A stretch of 64,000 nt of DNA from Gammaproteobacteria bacterium HGW-Gammaproteobacteria-11 (GTDB taxonomy: Bacteria; Pseudomonadota; Gammaproteobacteria; Pseudomonadales; Pseudomonadaceae), in assembly GCA_002840055.1 (NCBI GenBank), contig PGZJ01000008.1:1-64000 (forward strand), read 5' to 3'. The position numbers and the translations under genes are program-made. The notes beneath the pieces are model-generated. The model did not search any database and was not told the origin of the DNA. It worked only from the letters and a program-made list of their open reading frames with translations. Below, in pieces: positions 26,819 to 36,767 of this stretch. Numbering within the stretch: the stretch's first letter is position 1; every line of letters begins with the position of its first letter.

Positions 26819-27487
26819 GTGCGCCTCTTACCTTTGATCTTGGTGCTGGTGCTCAGCGCGTGTGCCAGTCCTGCGTCGTATCCGCTACGCCCGCCGCCGC
26901 CCACGTTGCCATATCGCACCTGGGAAATTGGACTGCTCGCACCAAGTTATATGGAAGCTTGGGTTGAAAGTGTGGATGTGCTGGATCGGCGGGGTCAGGG
27001 TTTTTACAGAGTGCATGGTGGTCTCACCGCTATTCAAACCCCTCCGAATAATCGAGGCAATCCTCGTGGATGGCCGGCTCGTCCTGGATCTGGTGCCACA
27101 AGACCAATGACAGACATTGATCTACCGAAAATCATTTTTGTCCGCTGGCAGTCGTTGGCCGAACCGCAAACCTACCGGGTGCGTATCCCTATTGAGAATT
27201 GGGTCAGGGAGGAAATGCTTGTATCTCGCGCGGCCTACTGTCGTTTTGACGGCGCTGATATTGAGGACTACCGACGCGTGGTCACCATCGGCTTAGCACC
27301 CGGTGGCATAGCCAAGGTTTGGTTGTCGGGCGATTGTGTCGAGCCCATCGAAGTTGGCCGCTTCGAAGGCATGATTAACCCGAACGGACCTTACGATGGT
27401 TTATCAAACGGTGAGCATTATCGTCCGCCCAGCGAGCATGCCCAGCGTTATATCGATACCCACGGTATCCCCTTCGACAGCTGGTAA
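26819..27487 (+). CDS. DUF2931-like lipoprotein, putative immunity paralogue (copy 4)
   Basis: 222 residues, GTG start four bases after the copy 3 stop (TAAGCCGTG), lipobox LVLSAC. N-terminal and C-terminal blocks match copy 3, while the middle block (KVWLSGDCVEPIEVGRFEG, and upstream PPNNRGNPRGWP, SGATRPMT) is closest to copy 1. It ends the array; the same TAACCCATGCGC junction that precedes copy 2 recurs immediately after its stop, followed by a 14-codon open frame, suggesting a lost fifth copy. Confidence 0.8.
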   Translation: MRLLPLILVLVLSACASPASYPLRPPPPTLPYRTWEIGLLAPSYMEAWVESVDVLDRRGQGFYRVHGGLTAIQTPPNNRGNPRGWPARPGSGATRPMTDIDLPKIIFVRWQSLAEPQTYRVRIPIENWVREEMLVSRAAYCRFDGADIEDYRRVVTIGLAPGGIAKVWLSGDCVEPIEVGRFEGMINPNGPYDGLSNGEHYRPPSEHAQRYIDTHGIPFDSW

Positions 27488-27860
27488 CCCATGCGCGGTC
27501 TGCCGGGAGGTGGCTATCCTTTGGCTGCGCAGTAATACGCTAATGCCGTCAAGTTAAAACTGTTTTCCAGTACGCCGCCCAGCAGTTGCCAGCGCGCGCA
27601 CCGAATCACAATTGGCCAGTACCACTTTTTCCTTGAACAGCATGTTTTGAGCTCTGTATCCGATTCTCGCCAGAGTCTGCCACCAGCCTGAGCGCAGCAC
27701 CACCTGTCCTTCTCGGAAAATTAATGTAACGGACTTGGGTTTTTGTGACGCAGTAGTCTAGTATTCATCCATTAAATGGAATTTAGCGTCAGCCGCGACT
27801 TGCTCTTTTCATCGACTGAAGAGTTCTGCGTCTGACTCATACATACAAGAAGGAATAGTT
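27488..27860 (+). other. Intergenic region with a vestigial gene start
   Basis: 373 bp without a recognisable gene. It begins with CCCATGCGC, the junction used between the lipoprotein genes, but the frame ends after 14 codons at 27533. A weak promoter (TTGGGT 27735-27740, 18-bp spacer, TAGTAT 27759-27764) may serve the giant autotransporter; GAAGGA precedes its ATG. Nothing else is identified. Confidence 0.5.
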
Positions 27861-30800
27861 ATGGCTGGCAAAGCGCTGCATGGAAGTTCACTCAAGCCCT
27901 ATTGGTTGTTGGCTTTGGTCGGGTCCAGCGCCGCTGCCCAGGCCGCCGATGGATCGCTCAATCTCCCCGGCATAGACGAGAGTCTGGCCTTCTGGTCCCC
28001 GCATCTCTACAGCGAAATCAAACTCGGTAATCAACGCAATATAGGCACGATTGGCGCCATGCTGCCGCTGACTCAGCGCGCCGACAGCCTGCTCTTTGCC
28101 GATGTCCGCGGGCGTTCCGATGATGACCAGTCCCGTGAATACAACCTCGGTCTGGGTTTCCGCTGGAGTGCCGGCGATGACCTGCTGCTGGGTACCTACG
28201 GCTATTACGACACCCTGCGCAGCAGTCGCGGCAACACCTTTCGCCAGACCACCCTGGGCCTCGAAGTGCAGAGCGCCAGTTACAGTGCGCGCATCAACCG
28301 CTACCAGCCGACCGGCCGCCGCGCCGCGAATGTAGGCGGTGTCACCGAGCAGGCCAGTAATGGCGATGGCCAGCCCCAGTTGCAGATTGTCGATGCCTAC
28401 CTGACCTTTGTCAGCGAGGGCAGCGAGATTGTGCAACTGCAGGGCCAGGAGCTGTCGCTCAAGGGGCACGATCTCGAACTGGGCTACTACCTGCCGGTTG
28501 CCGATCAGGATATCGCCCTGTTTGCCGGTTACTACGAATTCGACGGTTCCGGTGCCGAGCGTATCAGCGGGCCCAGAGTGCGTGCGCAGTGGAACATGCC
28601 GATAGACAGCCTCAAGGCGGGCAGTAGTCTGAGTCTTGGCGCCGAGTGGCAGCATGACGACGTGCGTGGCACCAACAGTTATCTGAGCCTGGGTATCACT
28701 ATCCCGCTGGGTAACAGCAGCAAGAGCAGCGCCCGTTCCGGTACCGACTGGCGTCGCGACCGCATGATGGCGGCGCCGGTACGTGATGTCGACGTGGTGG
28801 TAGCTGATGTGCAGAAGCAGATCAGCTCGACCAATCTGCCCGCGGTCAACGAGCTGGCCCTCTATGACACCGGTGAGAGCATCGGTCGTGTAGTCTTTGC
28901 CGAAGCCGGTGCAGCCGGTAGCGGCACGCAGGCCGACCCCGCTGCCTTGGGTGATGCGCTGGGGCAACTGGAAACCGGCAGTGTGCTGGTCATGAGTAAT
29001 GCCGGTGGTGACTTTGCTGGCGGCGGCAACCTCTCTGCGGCCAGTGTGCAAGTGCTTTCCGGCGGCGCCTCGGTGAATGTGATTGGTGCCGTTACCCCCG
29101 GTCTGACCGGTGTGTTCAGCGCGCCGGCGGGTAATGCGCGTCTGGCCGGCCAGTTGGCGGTCAGCGGTGACAACGTGACTGTGCGTAATCTTCAGATGGA
29201 TGGCGGTTTCTCTGCCTCCGGCATAACCGACCTGACCCTGGATGGCGGGTCAGCCAGCAGCCTGGATTTCACGGGTAACAGTGGTGAGATTCGTTTGCGT
29301 AATCTGACCGCCGGCGGTTTAAGCGTTGATGGTGGTGATGCAGATCTGCTGTTCGAGAGTGGCAGCCTGGCGCGCACCACGGCCGGACAACTGGTGACGG
29401 TCAGCAATATCAGCGGCGGCCGGGTAGAAGTGGGCGTGGACATGAGTGCCAGTGGCGCGGCGTCGGGCCTGTTACTGGAGAACAACAGCGGCGGCGAGAT
29501 CATTTTCAGCGGTGCCCAGCAAAGTCTCAGCACGGGCAGTAACGATGCGGTGCGCTTGATTGACAACAGTGGCGCCGAGATTCGCTTCAGTGGCGACAGT
29601 CTGGACATCCAGACCAGCGGCGGCAGCGGCTTTCATGCTTCCGGGGGCGGCACACTGTCGCTGACGGGTAGCAACAGCATCAGCAGCAACGGTGCGGGCT
29701 CGGCATTGCATCTGGAAGACATGCAGATCGGTACGGATGGCTTTGCTCTGGACAGCCTGAGCAGCACCAACGCAGCTGCTGAAGGGGTTCTACTGGATGG
29801 CGTCTCCGGAAGCCTGGATCTGGGTGATGTACAGATCGAGCAGGCCACTACCGATGGTATTGCCATTCTCGATAGCAGTGCTGATGTCAGCTTTGGCGAC
29901 GTGGTCATTGATCAGGTCGGTAGCGATGGTATTCGTTTGGCAGGCAGCAGCGGCGAATTGACCTTTGCCGATATCAGCATCACCGATGCCGGTGATGTGG
30001 GTGTCAACTTTGAGGATAGCGAGGTCGATTTCACCGCTGATCGACTGGATATCGATGGCGCTGTAACCGCCATTGATCTGACCCGTGCCCAAGGTGTCAT
30101 CACGGTTACCCAGGGCGGTAATCTGAGCAATTTCAGTGATACCGGTGTGCAGTTCAGCAACACCGATGACCTGGCTGACACCGCCGATGCACTCTTTACC
30201 TTTGCCGGCGGCTCTATCGTCGCGGGGGCTGGTGGCTTTGTCATGGACGGGGTCGGGCTGGACCCGAATTCCGGTCTGTACGATTTTACCGGCACCACCC
30301 TGACCGGCGACTTCCGTTTCAGCCCAGGTGCTGGGCAGGTCGGGGATCTGTATTTTGTCGCGGCCACGGCTACTGGTGCGGGCGACGGCAGCAGTATCAA
30401 TGACCTGGCCAGCGCCGCTGATGCCCAGGCCCGGGCCGATGGCGGCCTGGCGACCACCTTTGTATTCGTCAATGATGGCGATGTCATCGACTTCAGCGCC
30501 CTGACTGACGGGACCTTCCGGCTGTCTGCCGGTCAGGCGATCACCGGTTTTGCCAACGGCAACAGCCTGAGCCTGGATATCCCCGCCAACATCATCGGTC
30601 TGCCAAGCGACCTGGATATCACCGATCCCACCGGTAATGGCGCGGCCCAGCTGACCAGCAGCACCGGCAATGTGATTACCGCCGGCGATGATACGCGTAT
30701 CAGCCATGTCGCCATTGTCGGTGGTGACAGTGCGGTGCACGCCAGCGGCACCGACAGCCTGCTGATGTACAGCACATTGATCAGCGGCATCTACAATCAC

Positions 30801-33800
30801 GCCCTGAGTCTGTCCGGGGTCACCGGCAGCGTGAGCCTGGTGGACAACCAGATCAGCGGCACTGGCCAGTTACTGCTGGTTGAAGGCGGTGATGCGACTA
30901 TCCAGATTGACGCCGGTACTGGCGTATTGCAGGGCACGGGCATCCAGGTGGTGGATACCACAGGTGGCAGTCTCAGTCTGACGGGTGCGGCACTGACCAG
31001 TGACGGCAATACCGCTGTGGTATTGGACAATAATGCCGCGACCATCACCCTGACCGATCTGGCTATCGAGCGTGCAGCCGGTGATACCGCCTTTGCGATT
31101 GATACCCTTAGCGGCGGCAGCACCGGTGACATTACCCTTGCTGGCACTAGCACACTGGATGACAACACCGGCAGTGCCTTTGTCATAGGTGCTGGCGCGC
31201 GCAATATGGATGCCAGCCAGCTGAACCTGACCAGTACAGACGCAGATAACAGCCTGATCATTGTGTCCGGACAGAGCGGTGGATTGCTTGATTTTGGTGA
31301 CATCCTGAGCACCGGCTCGACCGCCGATAACGTGATTATCAGCACCGCGCAAACAGCTGGCACCCTGCGCTTTGGCGATGTCACGATCAACGACTTCAAT
31401 CAGCCGACTGGCACGGCTGTCGAGCTGGCCGGTGACGGTACCGTTGCCTTCGACAGTCTGGAGCTCAATAACGCCACCGGTGGCGGTTTGCTGGCCAGCG
31501 GTGTCACGCTGCAAAGCACTGCGCAAATCAGCATCGAAAGCAATCAGGGCGTGGCGCTGATTCTGGATGACGTCAAGGGCGACCTGGATCTGACCCTGAG
31601 TTCTGCTGATGCGGCCAACGAGGCGGTGCGCATCGAGAATCTGCAGGCGGGCAACAGCATCCGGTTGGAGGATGTCGATATCCTCAATGCCGGCACATCC
31701 GGGGTGATTATCGACAACATTGCCGGTGATCTGCTGCTGGCGGGCATCACCAGTATCAGTGGCGCAGGCTTGCATGGCCTGGTGGTCGACGGCCTGAGCG
31801 GCAGTCTGGATATTACCGACCTGCAGGTTGACCAGGTCGCCGGTCACGGCGCCAGCTTTGGTGGCAGCACCGCCAACAGCGGTGAGATCAGCATTGCAGC
31901 CGGCACCATCGACAGCGCCGACTATGGCATCTATGCAATCAATACCGCACTGACGCTGAATGCCCTGCGCGTCGGTGGCAACGACCCGGTCAACAACGGC
32001 GCCATTGTGCTGATCAGCAACGACGCCATTAACCGCCGTTATCAATTGACCGATAACCAGCTCACCGCGCTCGGCAGCGGCCTGGTCCTGACCCACACCG
32101 GTAGTGGCGATGTTCAGCTGGCGCTCGACGGTACCGAGGTCGACGCCGGTGGCGCGGGTATTTCGCTGGATGGCAGTGCGGCAACAGGCGATCTGTTGAT
32201 CACCAGCTTTGACGGAAACAGTGTCAGCCAGGCGGGTGCTGGCGGCATTCTGATCGAGACAGCCGTCTTTGATGCCGATCCGCTGACAGCGGGCTTCCAG
32301 TCGGTCGTCGGGGGCAATACTCAGATAGGGGATTTGCTGGCGACCGGCAATATCACCGGCGATGGTCTGCGCCTGAACAATGTGCTGGGCGATATCGCCT
32401 TCGGCACCCTGAATATCAGCAACAACACCGGTACCGGTCTGTTTATTCGCGATGCCGAGGGCAAGGTCGGCACCTTCAACTTCGGCAACACCGGTGGCGC
32501 CATCAATACCCAGACCGGTGCCGCCATCGACATCGATCCGGTGACCATGGCCTCGACCTTTGCCAGCGTCCGTTCGGTCGACTCAGCGGGTGCCGGTATT
32601 CTTATCGACACCATTTCCGGCAGCATCGAGATCGGTGAAACCAGCATCATCAATGCAGCGACAGACGGCATCGCGATCATTGATTCAGAAGGCGATTTCA
32701 GCTTTGGCGATACCCTGATTGATCAGGCTGGAAACGATGGTGTGCGCCTTGCAGGCAGCTCAGGGGTGATCCTGTTTGGCGCCATGACGCTGGAGGATAT
32801 TACCCGTACCGGGGTCAACTTCGGTGAGTTCAGCGGTGACTTTACCGCCCAGAGCCTGGATCTGGATGGCGCGGTCACGGCGATTGATCTGACCAATGCC
32901 GGTGGTGTGATCGTCTTTACAGACGGCGGCCTGTTGCAGAACTTCAGTGGAACCGGTGTGCAATTGAGCAGCACCGATGATATTGCCGACAGTGCCGATG
33001 CCGACTTCACCTTTGGTGGAGGCAATATCAATGCGGGTGTGGGTGCCTTCTTTATTGACGGCATCGGCCTGGATGCAACCAAGGGCCTCTATGACTTTAC
33101 CGGTGTCAGCTTTACCGGTAACGCGCGGCTGCCTGCCAGTGGCAGCGGACAGGTTGGCGATCTGTATTTTGTCAGTAGCGCTGGCACCGGTGATGGCAGT
33201 ACGACTGGCAGCGCCGCAGGCTTGGCCGACGCCCAGGCCCGTGCTGATAGCGGCCTGCTGACCACCTTTGTGTTTATCAATGATGGCAGCCCGATTGACT
33301 TCAGCAGCCTGGCTGACGGCAGCTTCAAACTGAGTGCCGGGCAGGCCGTCAGTGGGTTTGGCAACGGGAATGCATTTGGCTTGCTGGTCCCGGCAAACCT
33401 GTTGGGTGATTTTGGTGATGTGAGTATCAATGATCCCACCGGTAATGGCGCCGCTGTGCTGACCAGTACCACGGGCAATGTGCTGACTCTGAGCGATAAC
33501 AACTTCATCAGCAACCTCAGTCTGTCCGGCGGCCTGAACAGCCTGTACGGTGACGGTTTCAGCGGGCTGACAGTACAAAATACCAGCTTCACCGCCGCCG
33601 CCAACTACCTGTTCAACCTCAATAATGCCGCGGGCACCATTCTGATTCGCGATAATGCGATCAACAACGTCACCGGCCAGTTGCTCAGCCTCAATGGCGG
33701 CAACGCCAACCTGACGCTGCAGGCTGGGACCGGCACCTTGTCGGGTTACGGGGTTGATATGCGCAATACCACAGGTGGCAGTCTTGCCATCACCGGCGCT

Positions 33801-36215
33801 AGCCTGAATGCCAATGGCGCTGCCGCACTGACCCTGAATGGTAACGTCGCCCCGGTCACCCTGACCGATGTCAGTCTGGCTGCGACCACCGCGCATTACC
33901 TGTTTGATATCGACCGCACTACAGCCAGTACCGGCACCATCAACCTGGGCAACAGCACGCTGGGCAGCTTCTCCGGTGGCGCAGCCTACATTGGTGCGGG
34001 TGCGCGTACTATTGATGCCAGCGGCTTTGATATTGTCGCCGGTGATCAAAGCAATGTGCTGATCGATATCCGGGATCAGAGTGGCGGCACCATCAGTTTT
34101 GGCGACATCACCAGCACAGGGCAAACCAGTGCAACCGTCCGTTCAATCTTTACCCAGGGGCAAAGTGCCGGGGCGCTGAACTTTGGTAATGTCAGCATCA
34201 GCAATTTCAATATTGCCAATGGTCGGGCAGTGGATTTGTTCAGCACCAGTGGCAACCTGGGGACAACCCGCTTTGCCAACCTGGATGTCAGCGCTATCCA
34301 GGGTGATGCCTTTTCTGCCGCCAACAGCGGGCTGACCATACTGGACGGCAGCCTGCAAACCCTGTCTGGTCTGGGGTTGCGCTTGGTGGGCGTCGATGTG
34401 GGGGTTGACGGGGTCAATCTTGATCTGGTCAGTGCCGTGATCAATGACGGTGTTCGCAGTGTCGTACAGATCAGTACCAGCAGTGGCAATGTGACCCTTG
34501 GCAGTGTCAGCGGCAGCTCCGCCGGCACCGACATGGTTGACCTGTCTACCAATACCGGGACCTACCGCTTTGATTCGCTGGATCTGACCTACAGTGGCAC
34601 GGGCATAGCCTTTGATGCGACCAATACCGGCAATCTGATCGTCAACAATGCCGGAGCCGGGATCAATTCGACGTCGGGCCAGGCATTACGCATCATTGGT
34701 ACTGCCGTATCGGGTTCGGGTTTCAGTCAGATTACCCGTTCCGGCATAGCGGCTGGATCAGCCGTCGTACTGACCAACAATACCGGTACAACCCGCTTGA
34801 ACGGGGTGAATGTCAACGGCAGCGGCACCGTCTTCAGCGTCAGTAATGCTGGCACTCTGGAAGTTCTGGGCAGCACCAACACCATTACGACCAATGCCAA
34901 CTCGAGCGCACTGAATGTTGCCAACACCACCATTGGTGCCGGCGGACTGAATTTCCGTTCCATCAGCTCAAGCGGTGGCGTCAACGGTATAGTCCTGACC
35001 AATACCGGCGCCGTGGGTGGTCTCAACGTCACGGGTGTCGGCACCACGGTCGGTAGCGGCGGGACCATCAGTGCGACCACTGGGTCAGGCATCGTTATGA
35101 CCAATGCGGTCAACGCCCGCTTCAACGGCATGATCATCACCGGTGCCGGCAGTCATGGGGTGGACGCAGCCGCTTTAAGCGGGCTGACTGCGGGCGCCAA
35201 TGCCTTTACCTTCAGCAATGGTCAGATCCTCAATGCTGCTGGCGACGGCATCAATATGACGCGCACCACAACCAATATCAGTGGCGGCCTGACACTGACC
35301 AACGTGCTCTTTGATGGTTATGCCCGTAACGGTCTGTGGGTCTCGAATCAGACCCTCAATACCATTGTGAATATGAATGGCGTGACCTTCCGCAATGCCA
35401 ACGCGCTAACCAATGACCAGGCAGCGCTTTTTGTTGCAGCTCTGAACGGCACTGCCGGCTTTAACATAACGGTACGCGACTCGACCTTTGGCTCTGCTTT
35501 CGGTTCCGGCATAGCCAGCATCTGTTGCTCGGGCATCACGCTCAATGCCGAAGGTTCCGGCACTTTCAATCTTGATGTGGCAGACAGCCTGTTCCAGAAC
35601 GTCAGCCGCGCCAACTCGGGCTCAGGCATCGTTGCCACGGCGACACAGACGGCCGATATGACGGTGCTGATCAACAATAATCAGTTTACTGATATCGATG
35701 CCAGCAGCATTGCCATCGGTGCCTTCGACGGCTCGGAGGTCAATGCCACCCTGACCAATAACCTGTTCAACGGTGTTAACAATACACCGAGTCTGGCCAT
35801 GCGCCTGGTGGGTGATGGGGGGGTTGGCAATGCCAACTTTACCGGTCGCTTCCTGATCAGTGGCAACACCGTCACGGGCCTGGAAAACGGCATACTGGCG
35901 CTGTCCCGCAACACCAACGCGGGTCGTATGGACGTCAATATTCTGAATAACACCATCAATACCAACAGCGTGGTATTCCAGGAATCGATTCTGCTGAATA
36001 CCGTCACCGCGACCGCGCAGATGTGCGTCAACGTGCAGGGCAACAGCATTACACATGGTGGTCCGGCTGATGACATTGGCATCCTCCCGCAGCTGGGCAG
36101 CACCATTCTGGTAACCCAGGCCAGCCCGGCGGCCATATCAACCGCCAACGGCGGGGCAAGCGTGTACACCGAGGGCAATATTACCTACAACGTCGTCTGC
36201 CAGACCCCGCAGTGA
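27861..36215 (+). CDS. Giant inverse autotransporter with beta-helix passenger
   Basis: 2784 residues. Signal peptide to about residue 28 (AAAQA-AD). Residues about 45-285 form an inverse-autotransporter (intimin/invasin-type) outer-membrane barrel: LFADVRGRSDDD, EYNLGLGFRW, GTYGYYDTL, LSLGITIPLG. The rest, about 2450 residues, is a Gly/Ser/Asp/Asn-rich parallel beta-helix of short repeats (for example DSSADVSFGDV, SGGTISFGDITSTG). A long stretch is duplicated: residues from about 650 recur from about 1590 with a 937-codon offset, including SSGLYDFTG-like, GQVGDLYFV and TTFVF-NDG segments. The protein ends without a C-terminal anchor, as expected when the N-terminal barrel anchors it and the passenger is outside. 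No LysM domain is seen. It probably acts as an adhesin, and heads a unit with three tail-collar proteins. Confidence 0.87.
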   Translation: MAGKALHGSSLKPYWLLALVGSSAAAQAADGSLNLPGIDESLAFWSPHLYSEIKLGNQRNIGTIGAMLPLTQRADSLLFADVRGRSDDDQSREYNLGLGFRWSAGDDLLLGTYGYYDTLRSSRGNTFRQTTLGLEVQSASYSARINRYQPTGRRAANVGGVTEQASNGDGQPQLQIVDAYLTFVSEGSEIVQLQGQELSLKGHDLELGYYLPVADQDIALFAGYYEFDGSGAERISGPRVRAQWNMPIDSLKAGSSLSLGAEWQHDDVRGTNSYLSLGITIPLGNSSKSSARSGTDWRRDRMMAAPVRDVDVVVADVQKQISSTNLPAVNELALYDTGESIGRVVFAEAGAAGSGTQADPAALGDALGQLETGSVLVMSNAGGDFAGGGNLSAASVQVLSGGASVNVIGAVTPGLTGVFSAPAGNARLAGQLAVSGDNVTVRNLQMDGGFSASGITDLTLDGGSASSLDFTGNSGEIRLRNLTAGGLSVDGGDADLLFESGSLARTTAGQLVTVSNISGGRVEVGVDMSASGAASGLLLENNSGGEIIFSGAQQSLSTGSNDAVRLIDNSGAEIRFSGDSLDIQTSGGSGFHASGGGTLSLTGSNSISSNGAGSALHLEDMQIGTDGFALDSLSSTNAAAEGVLLDGVSGSLDLGDVQIEQATTDGIAILDSSADVSFGDVVIDQVGSDGIRLAGSSGELTFADISITDAGDVGVNFEDSEVDFTADRLDIDGAVTAIDLTRAQGVITVTQGGNLSNFSDTGVQFSNTDDLADTADALFTFAGGSIVAGAGGFVMDGVGLDPNSGLYDFTGTTLTGDFRFSPGAGQVGDLYFVAATATGAGDGSSINDLASAADAQARADGGLATTFVFVNDGDVIDFSALTDGTFRLSAGQAITGFANGNSLSLDIPANIIGLPSDLDITDPTGNGAAQLTSSTGNVITAGDDTRISHVAIVGGDSAVHASGTDSLLMYSTLISGIYNHALSLSGVTGSVSLVDNQISGTGQLLLVEGGDATIQIDAGTGVLQGTGIQVVDTTGGSLSLTGAALTSDGNTAVVLDNNAATITLTDLAIERAAGDTAFAIDTLSGGSTGDITLAGTSTLDDNTGSAFVIGAGARNMDASQLNLTSTDADNSLIIVSGQSGGLLDFGDILSTGSTADNVIISTAQTAGTLRFGDVTINDFNQPTGTAVELAGDGTVAFDSLELNNATGGGLLASGVTLQSTAQISIESNQGVALILDDVKGDLDLTLSSADAANEAVRIENLQAGNSIRLEDVDILNAGTSGVIIDNIAGDLLLAGITSISGAGLHGLVVDGLSGSLDITDLQVDQVAGHGASFGGSTANSGEISIAAGTIDSADYGIYAINTALTLNALRVGGNDPVNNGAIVLISNDAINRRYQLTDNQLTALGSGLVLTHTGSGDVQLALDGTEVDAGGAGISLDGSAATGDLLITSFDGNSVSQAGAGGILIETAVFDADPLTAGFQSVVGGNTQIGDLLATGNITGDGLRLNNVLGDIAFGTLNISNNTGTGLFIRDAEGKVGTFNFGNTGGAINTQTGAAIDIDPVTMASTFASVRSVDSAGAGILIDTISGSIEIGETSIINAATDGIAIIDSEGDFSFGDTLIDQAGNDGVRLAGSSGVILFGAMTLEDITRTGVNFGEFSGDFTAQSLDLDGAVTAIDLTNAGGVIVFTDGGLLQNFSGTGVQLSSTDDIADSADADFTFGGGNINAGVGAFFIDGIGLDATKGLYDFTGVSFTGNARLPASGSGQVGDLYFVSSAGTGDGSTTGSAAGLADAQARADSGLLTTFVFINDGSPIDFSSLADGSFKLSAGQAVSGFGNGNAFGLLVPANLLGDFGDVSINDPTGNGAAVLTSTTGNVLTLSDNNFISNLSLSGGLNSLYGDGFSGLTVQNTSFTAAANYLFNLNNAAGTILIRDNAINNVTGQLLSLNGGNANLTLQAGTGTLSGYGVDMRNTTGGSLAITGASLNANGAAALTLNGNVAPVTLTDVSLAATTAHYLFDIDRTTASTGTINLGNSTLGSFSGGAAYIGAGARTIDASGFDIVAGDQSNVLIDIRDQSGGTISFGDITSTGQTSATVRSIFTQGQSAGALNFGNVSISNFNIANGRAVDLFSTSGNLGTTRFANLDVSAIQGDAFSAANSGLTILDGSLQTLSGLGLRLVGVDVGVDGVNLDLVSAVINDGVRSVVQISTSSGNVTLGSVSGSSAGTDMVDLSTNTGTYRFDSLDLTYSGTGIAFDATNTGNLIVNNAGAGINSTSGQALRIIGTAVSGSGFSQITRSGIAAGSAVVLTNNTGTTRLNGVNVNGSGTVFSVSNAGTLEVLGSTNTITTNANSSALNVANTTIGAGGLNFRSISSSGGVNGIVLTNTGAVGGLNVTGVGTTVGSGGTISATTGSGIVMTNAVNARFNGMIITGAGSHGVDAAALSGLTAGANAFTFSNGQILNAAGDGINMTRTTTNISGGLTLTNVLFDGYARNGLWVSNQTLNTIVNMNGVTFRNANALTNDQAALFVAALNGTAGFNITVRDSTFGSAFGSGIASICCSGITLNAEGSGTFNLDVADSLFQNVSRANSGSGIVATATQTADMTVLINNNQFTDIDASSIAIGAFDGSEVNATLTNNLFNGVNNTPSLAMRLVGDGGVGNANFTGRFLISGNTVTGLENGILALSRNTNAGRMDVNILNNTINTNSVVFQESILLNTVTATAQMCVNVQGNSITHGGPADDIGILPQLGSTILVTQASPAAISTANGGASVYTEGNITYNVVCQTPQ
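29805..31690 (+). repeat. Internal duplication in the autotransporter passenger, copy 1
   Basis: Encodes the segment with TTDGIAILDSSADVSFGD, GVGLDPNSGLYDFTG, GQVGDLYFV and DTTGGSLSLTGA. Matching landmarks recur 2811-2815 bases downstream (29853 to 32664, and near 30960 to 33772). Boundaries are approximate. Confidence 0.75.
32616..34500 (+). repeat. Internal duplication in the autotransporter passenger, copy 2
   Basis: Encodes ATDGIAIIDSEGDFSFGD, GIGLDATKGLYDFTG, GQVGDLYFV and NTTGGSLAITGA, collinear with copy 1 at a constant frame-preserving offset. Divergence at many codons shows that the duplication is old. Boundaries are approximate. Confidence 0.75.
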
Positions 36216-36248
36216 GGCAGTGCATAACAACAAGGAAGGAGTAGCACC

Positions 36249-36758
36249 ATGAGTGAACCTTTTCTGGGCGAAGTGAAGCTATGCAGCTTCAACTTTGCCC
36301 CCAAGGGCTGGGCGCTGTGCAACGGACAGTTGCTGCCTATCAATCAGAACCAGGCCCTGTTTGCCCTCCTGGGTACCCAGTACGGCGGTGATGGGCGTGT
36401 CAATTTTGCCTTGCCGGATTTGCGTGGCCGAACGCCGATTCATGTCGGTAACGGGCATACTCAGGGCGAGCGCGGCGGAGAGGCCACTGTCACCCTGACA
36501 AGCCAACAGATGCCCCAGCATATGCATCTCGCCATGGCATCGGGCAGTGCCGCTACTGCCTCAGCAGCCAGCCAGTCAGGGAACTCGGTCATGGCGGTTA
36601 CCGGTGCCAATATCTATGGCACTGCCGGTAATCCAGTGGCCTTGAATCCAGGTGCGTTAGGCAACAGCGGCGGCTCACAGGCGCACAACAATATGCAACC
36701 CAGCACTGTATTGAGCTTCTGTATTGCTCTGCAGGGCATCTTCCCCAGTCAGAATTAA
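36249..36758 (+). CDS. Phage tail-collar domain protein (MdpB-like), copy 1
   Basis: 169 residues. The N-terminal tail-collar domain (PF07484 type) spans about residues 5-62: FLGEVKLCSFNFAPKGWALC, then LLPINQNQALFALLGTQYGG and FALPDLRGRTP. The rest ends in SFCIALQGIFPSQN. Such proteins, first named microcystin-dependent protein B, occur as bacterial trios as well as phage tail fibres. No signal peptide. AAGGAAGGAG precedes the ATG, 33 bp after the autotransporter stop, so probably one transcript. Role unknown. Confidence 0.88.
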   Translation: MSEPFLGEVKLCSFNFAPKGWALCNGQLLPINQNQALFALLGTQYGGDGRVNFALPDLRGRTPIHVGNGHTQGERGGEATVTLTSQQMPQHMHLAMASGSAATASAASQSGNSVMAVTGANIYGTAGNPVALNPGALGNSGGSQAHNNMQPSTVLSFCIALQGIFPSQN

Positions 36759-36767
36759 GGAGCCACC

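Noticed and set aside
22869-27487. Type VI secretion structural gene cluster
   Set aside because: No tss genes, VgrG or Hcp are found around the effector; only the effector and presumed immunity genes are present.
32760-34124. 454-codon minus-strand open frame within the giant autotransporter
   Set aside because: Arises from the repetitive Gly/Ser/Thr coding of the beta-helix on the other strand; similar shadows occur in both duplicated halves.
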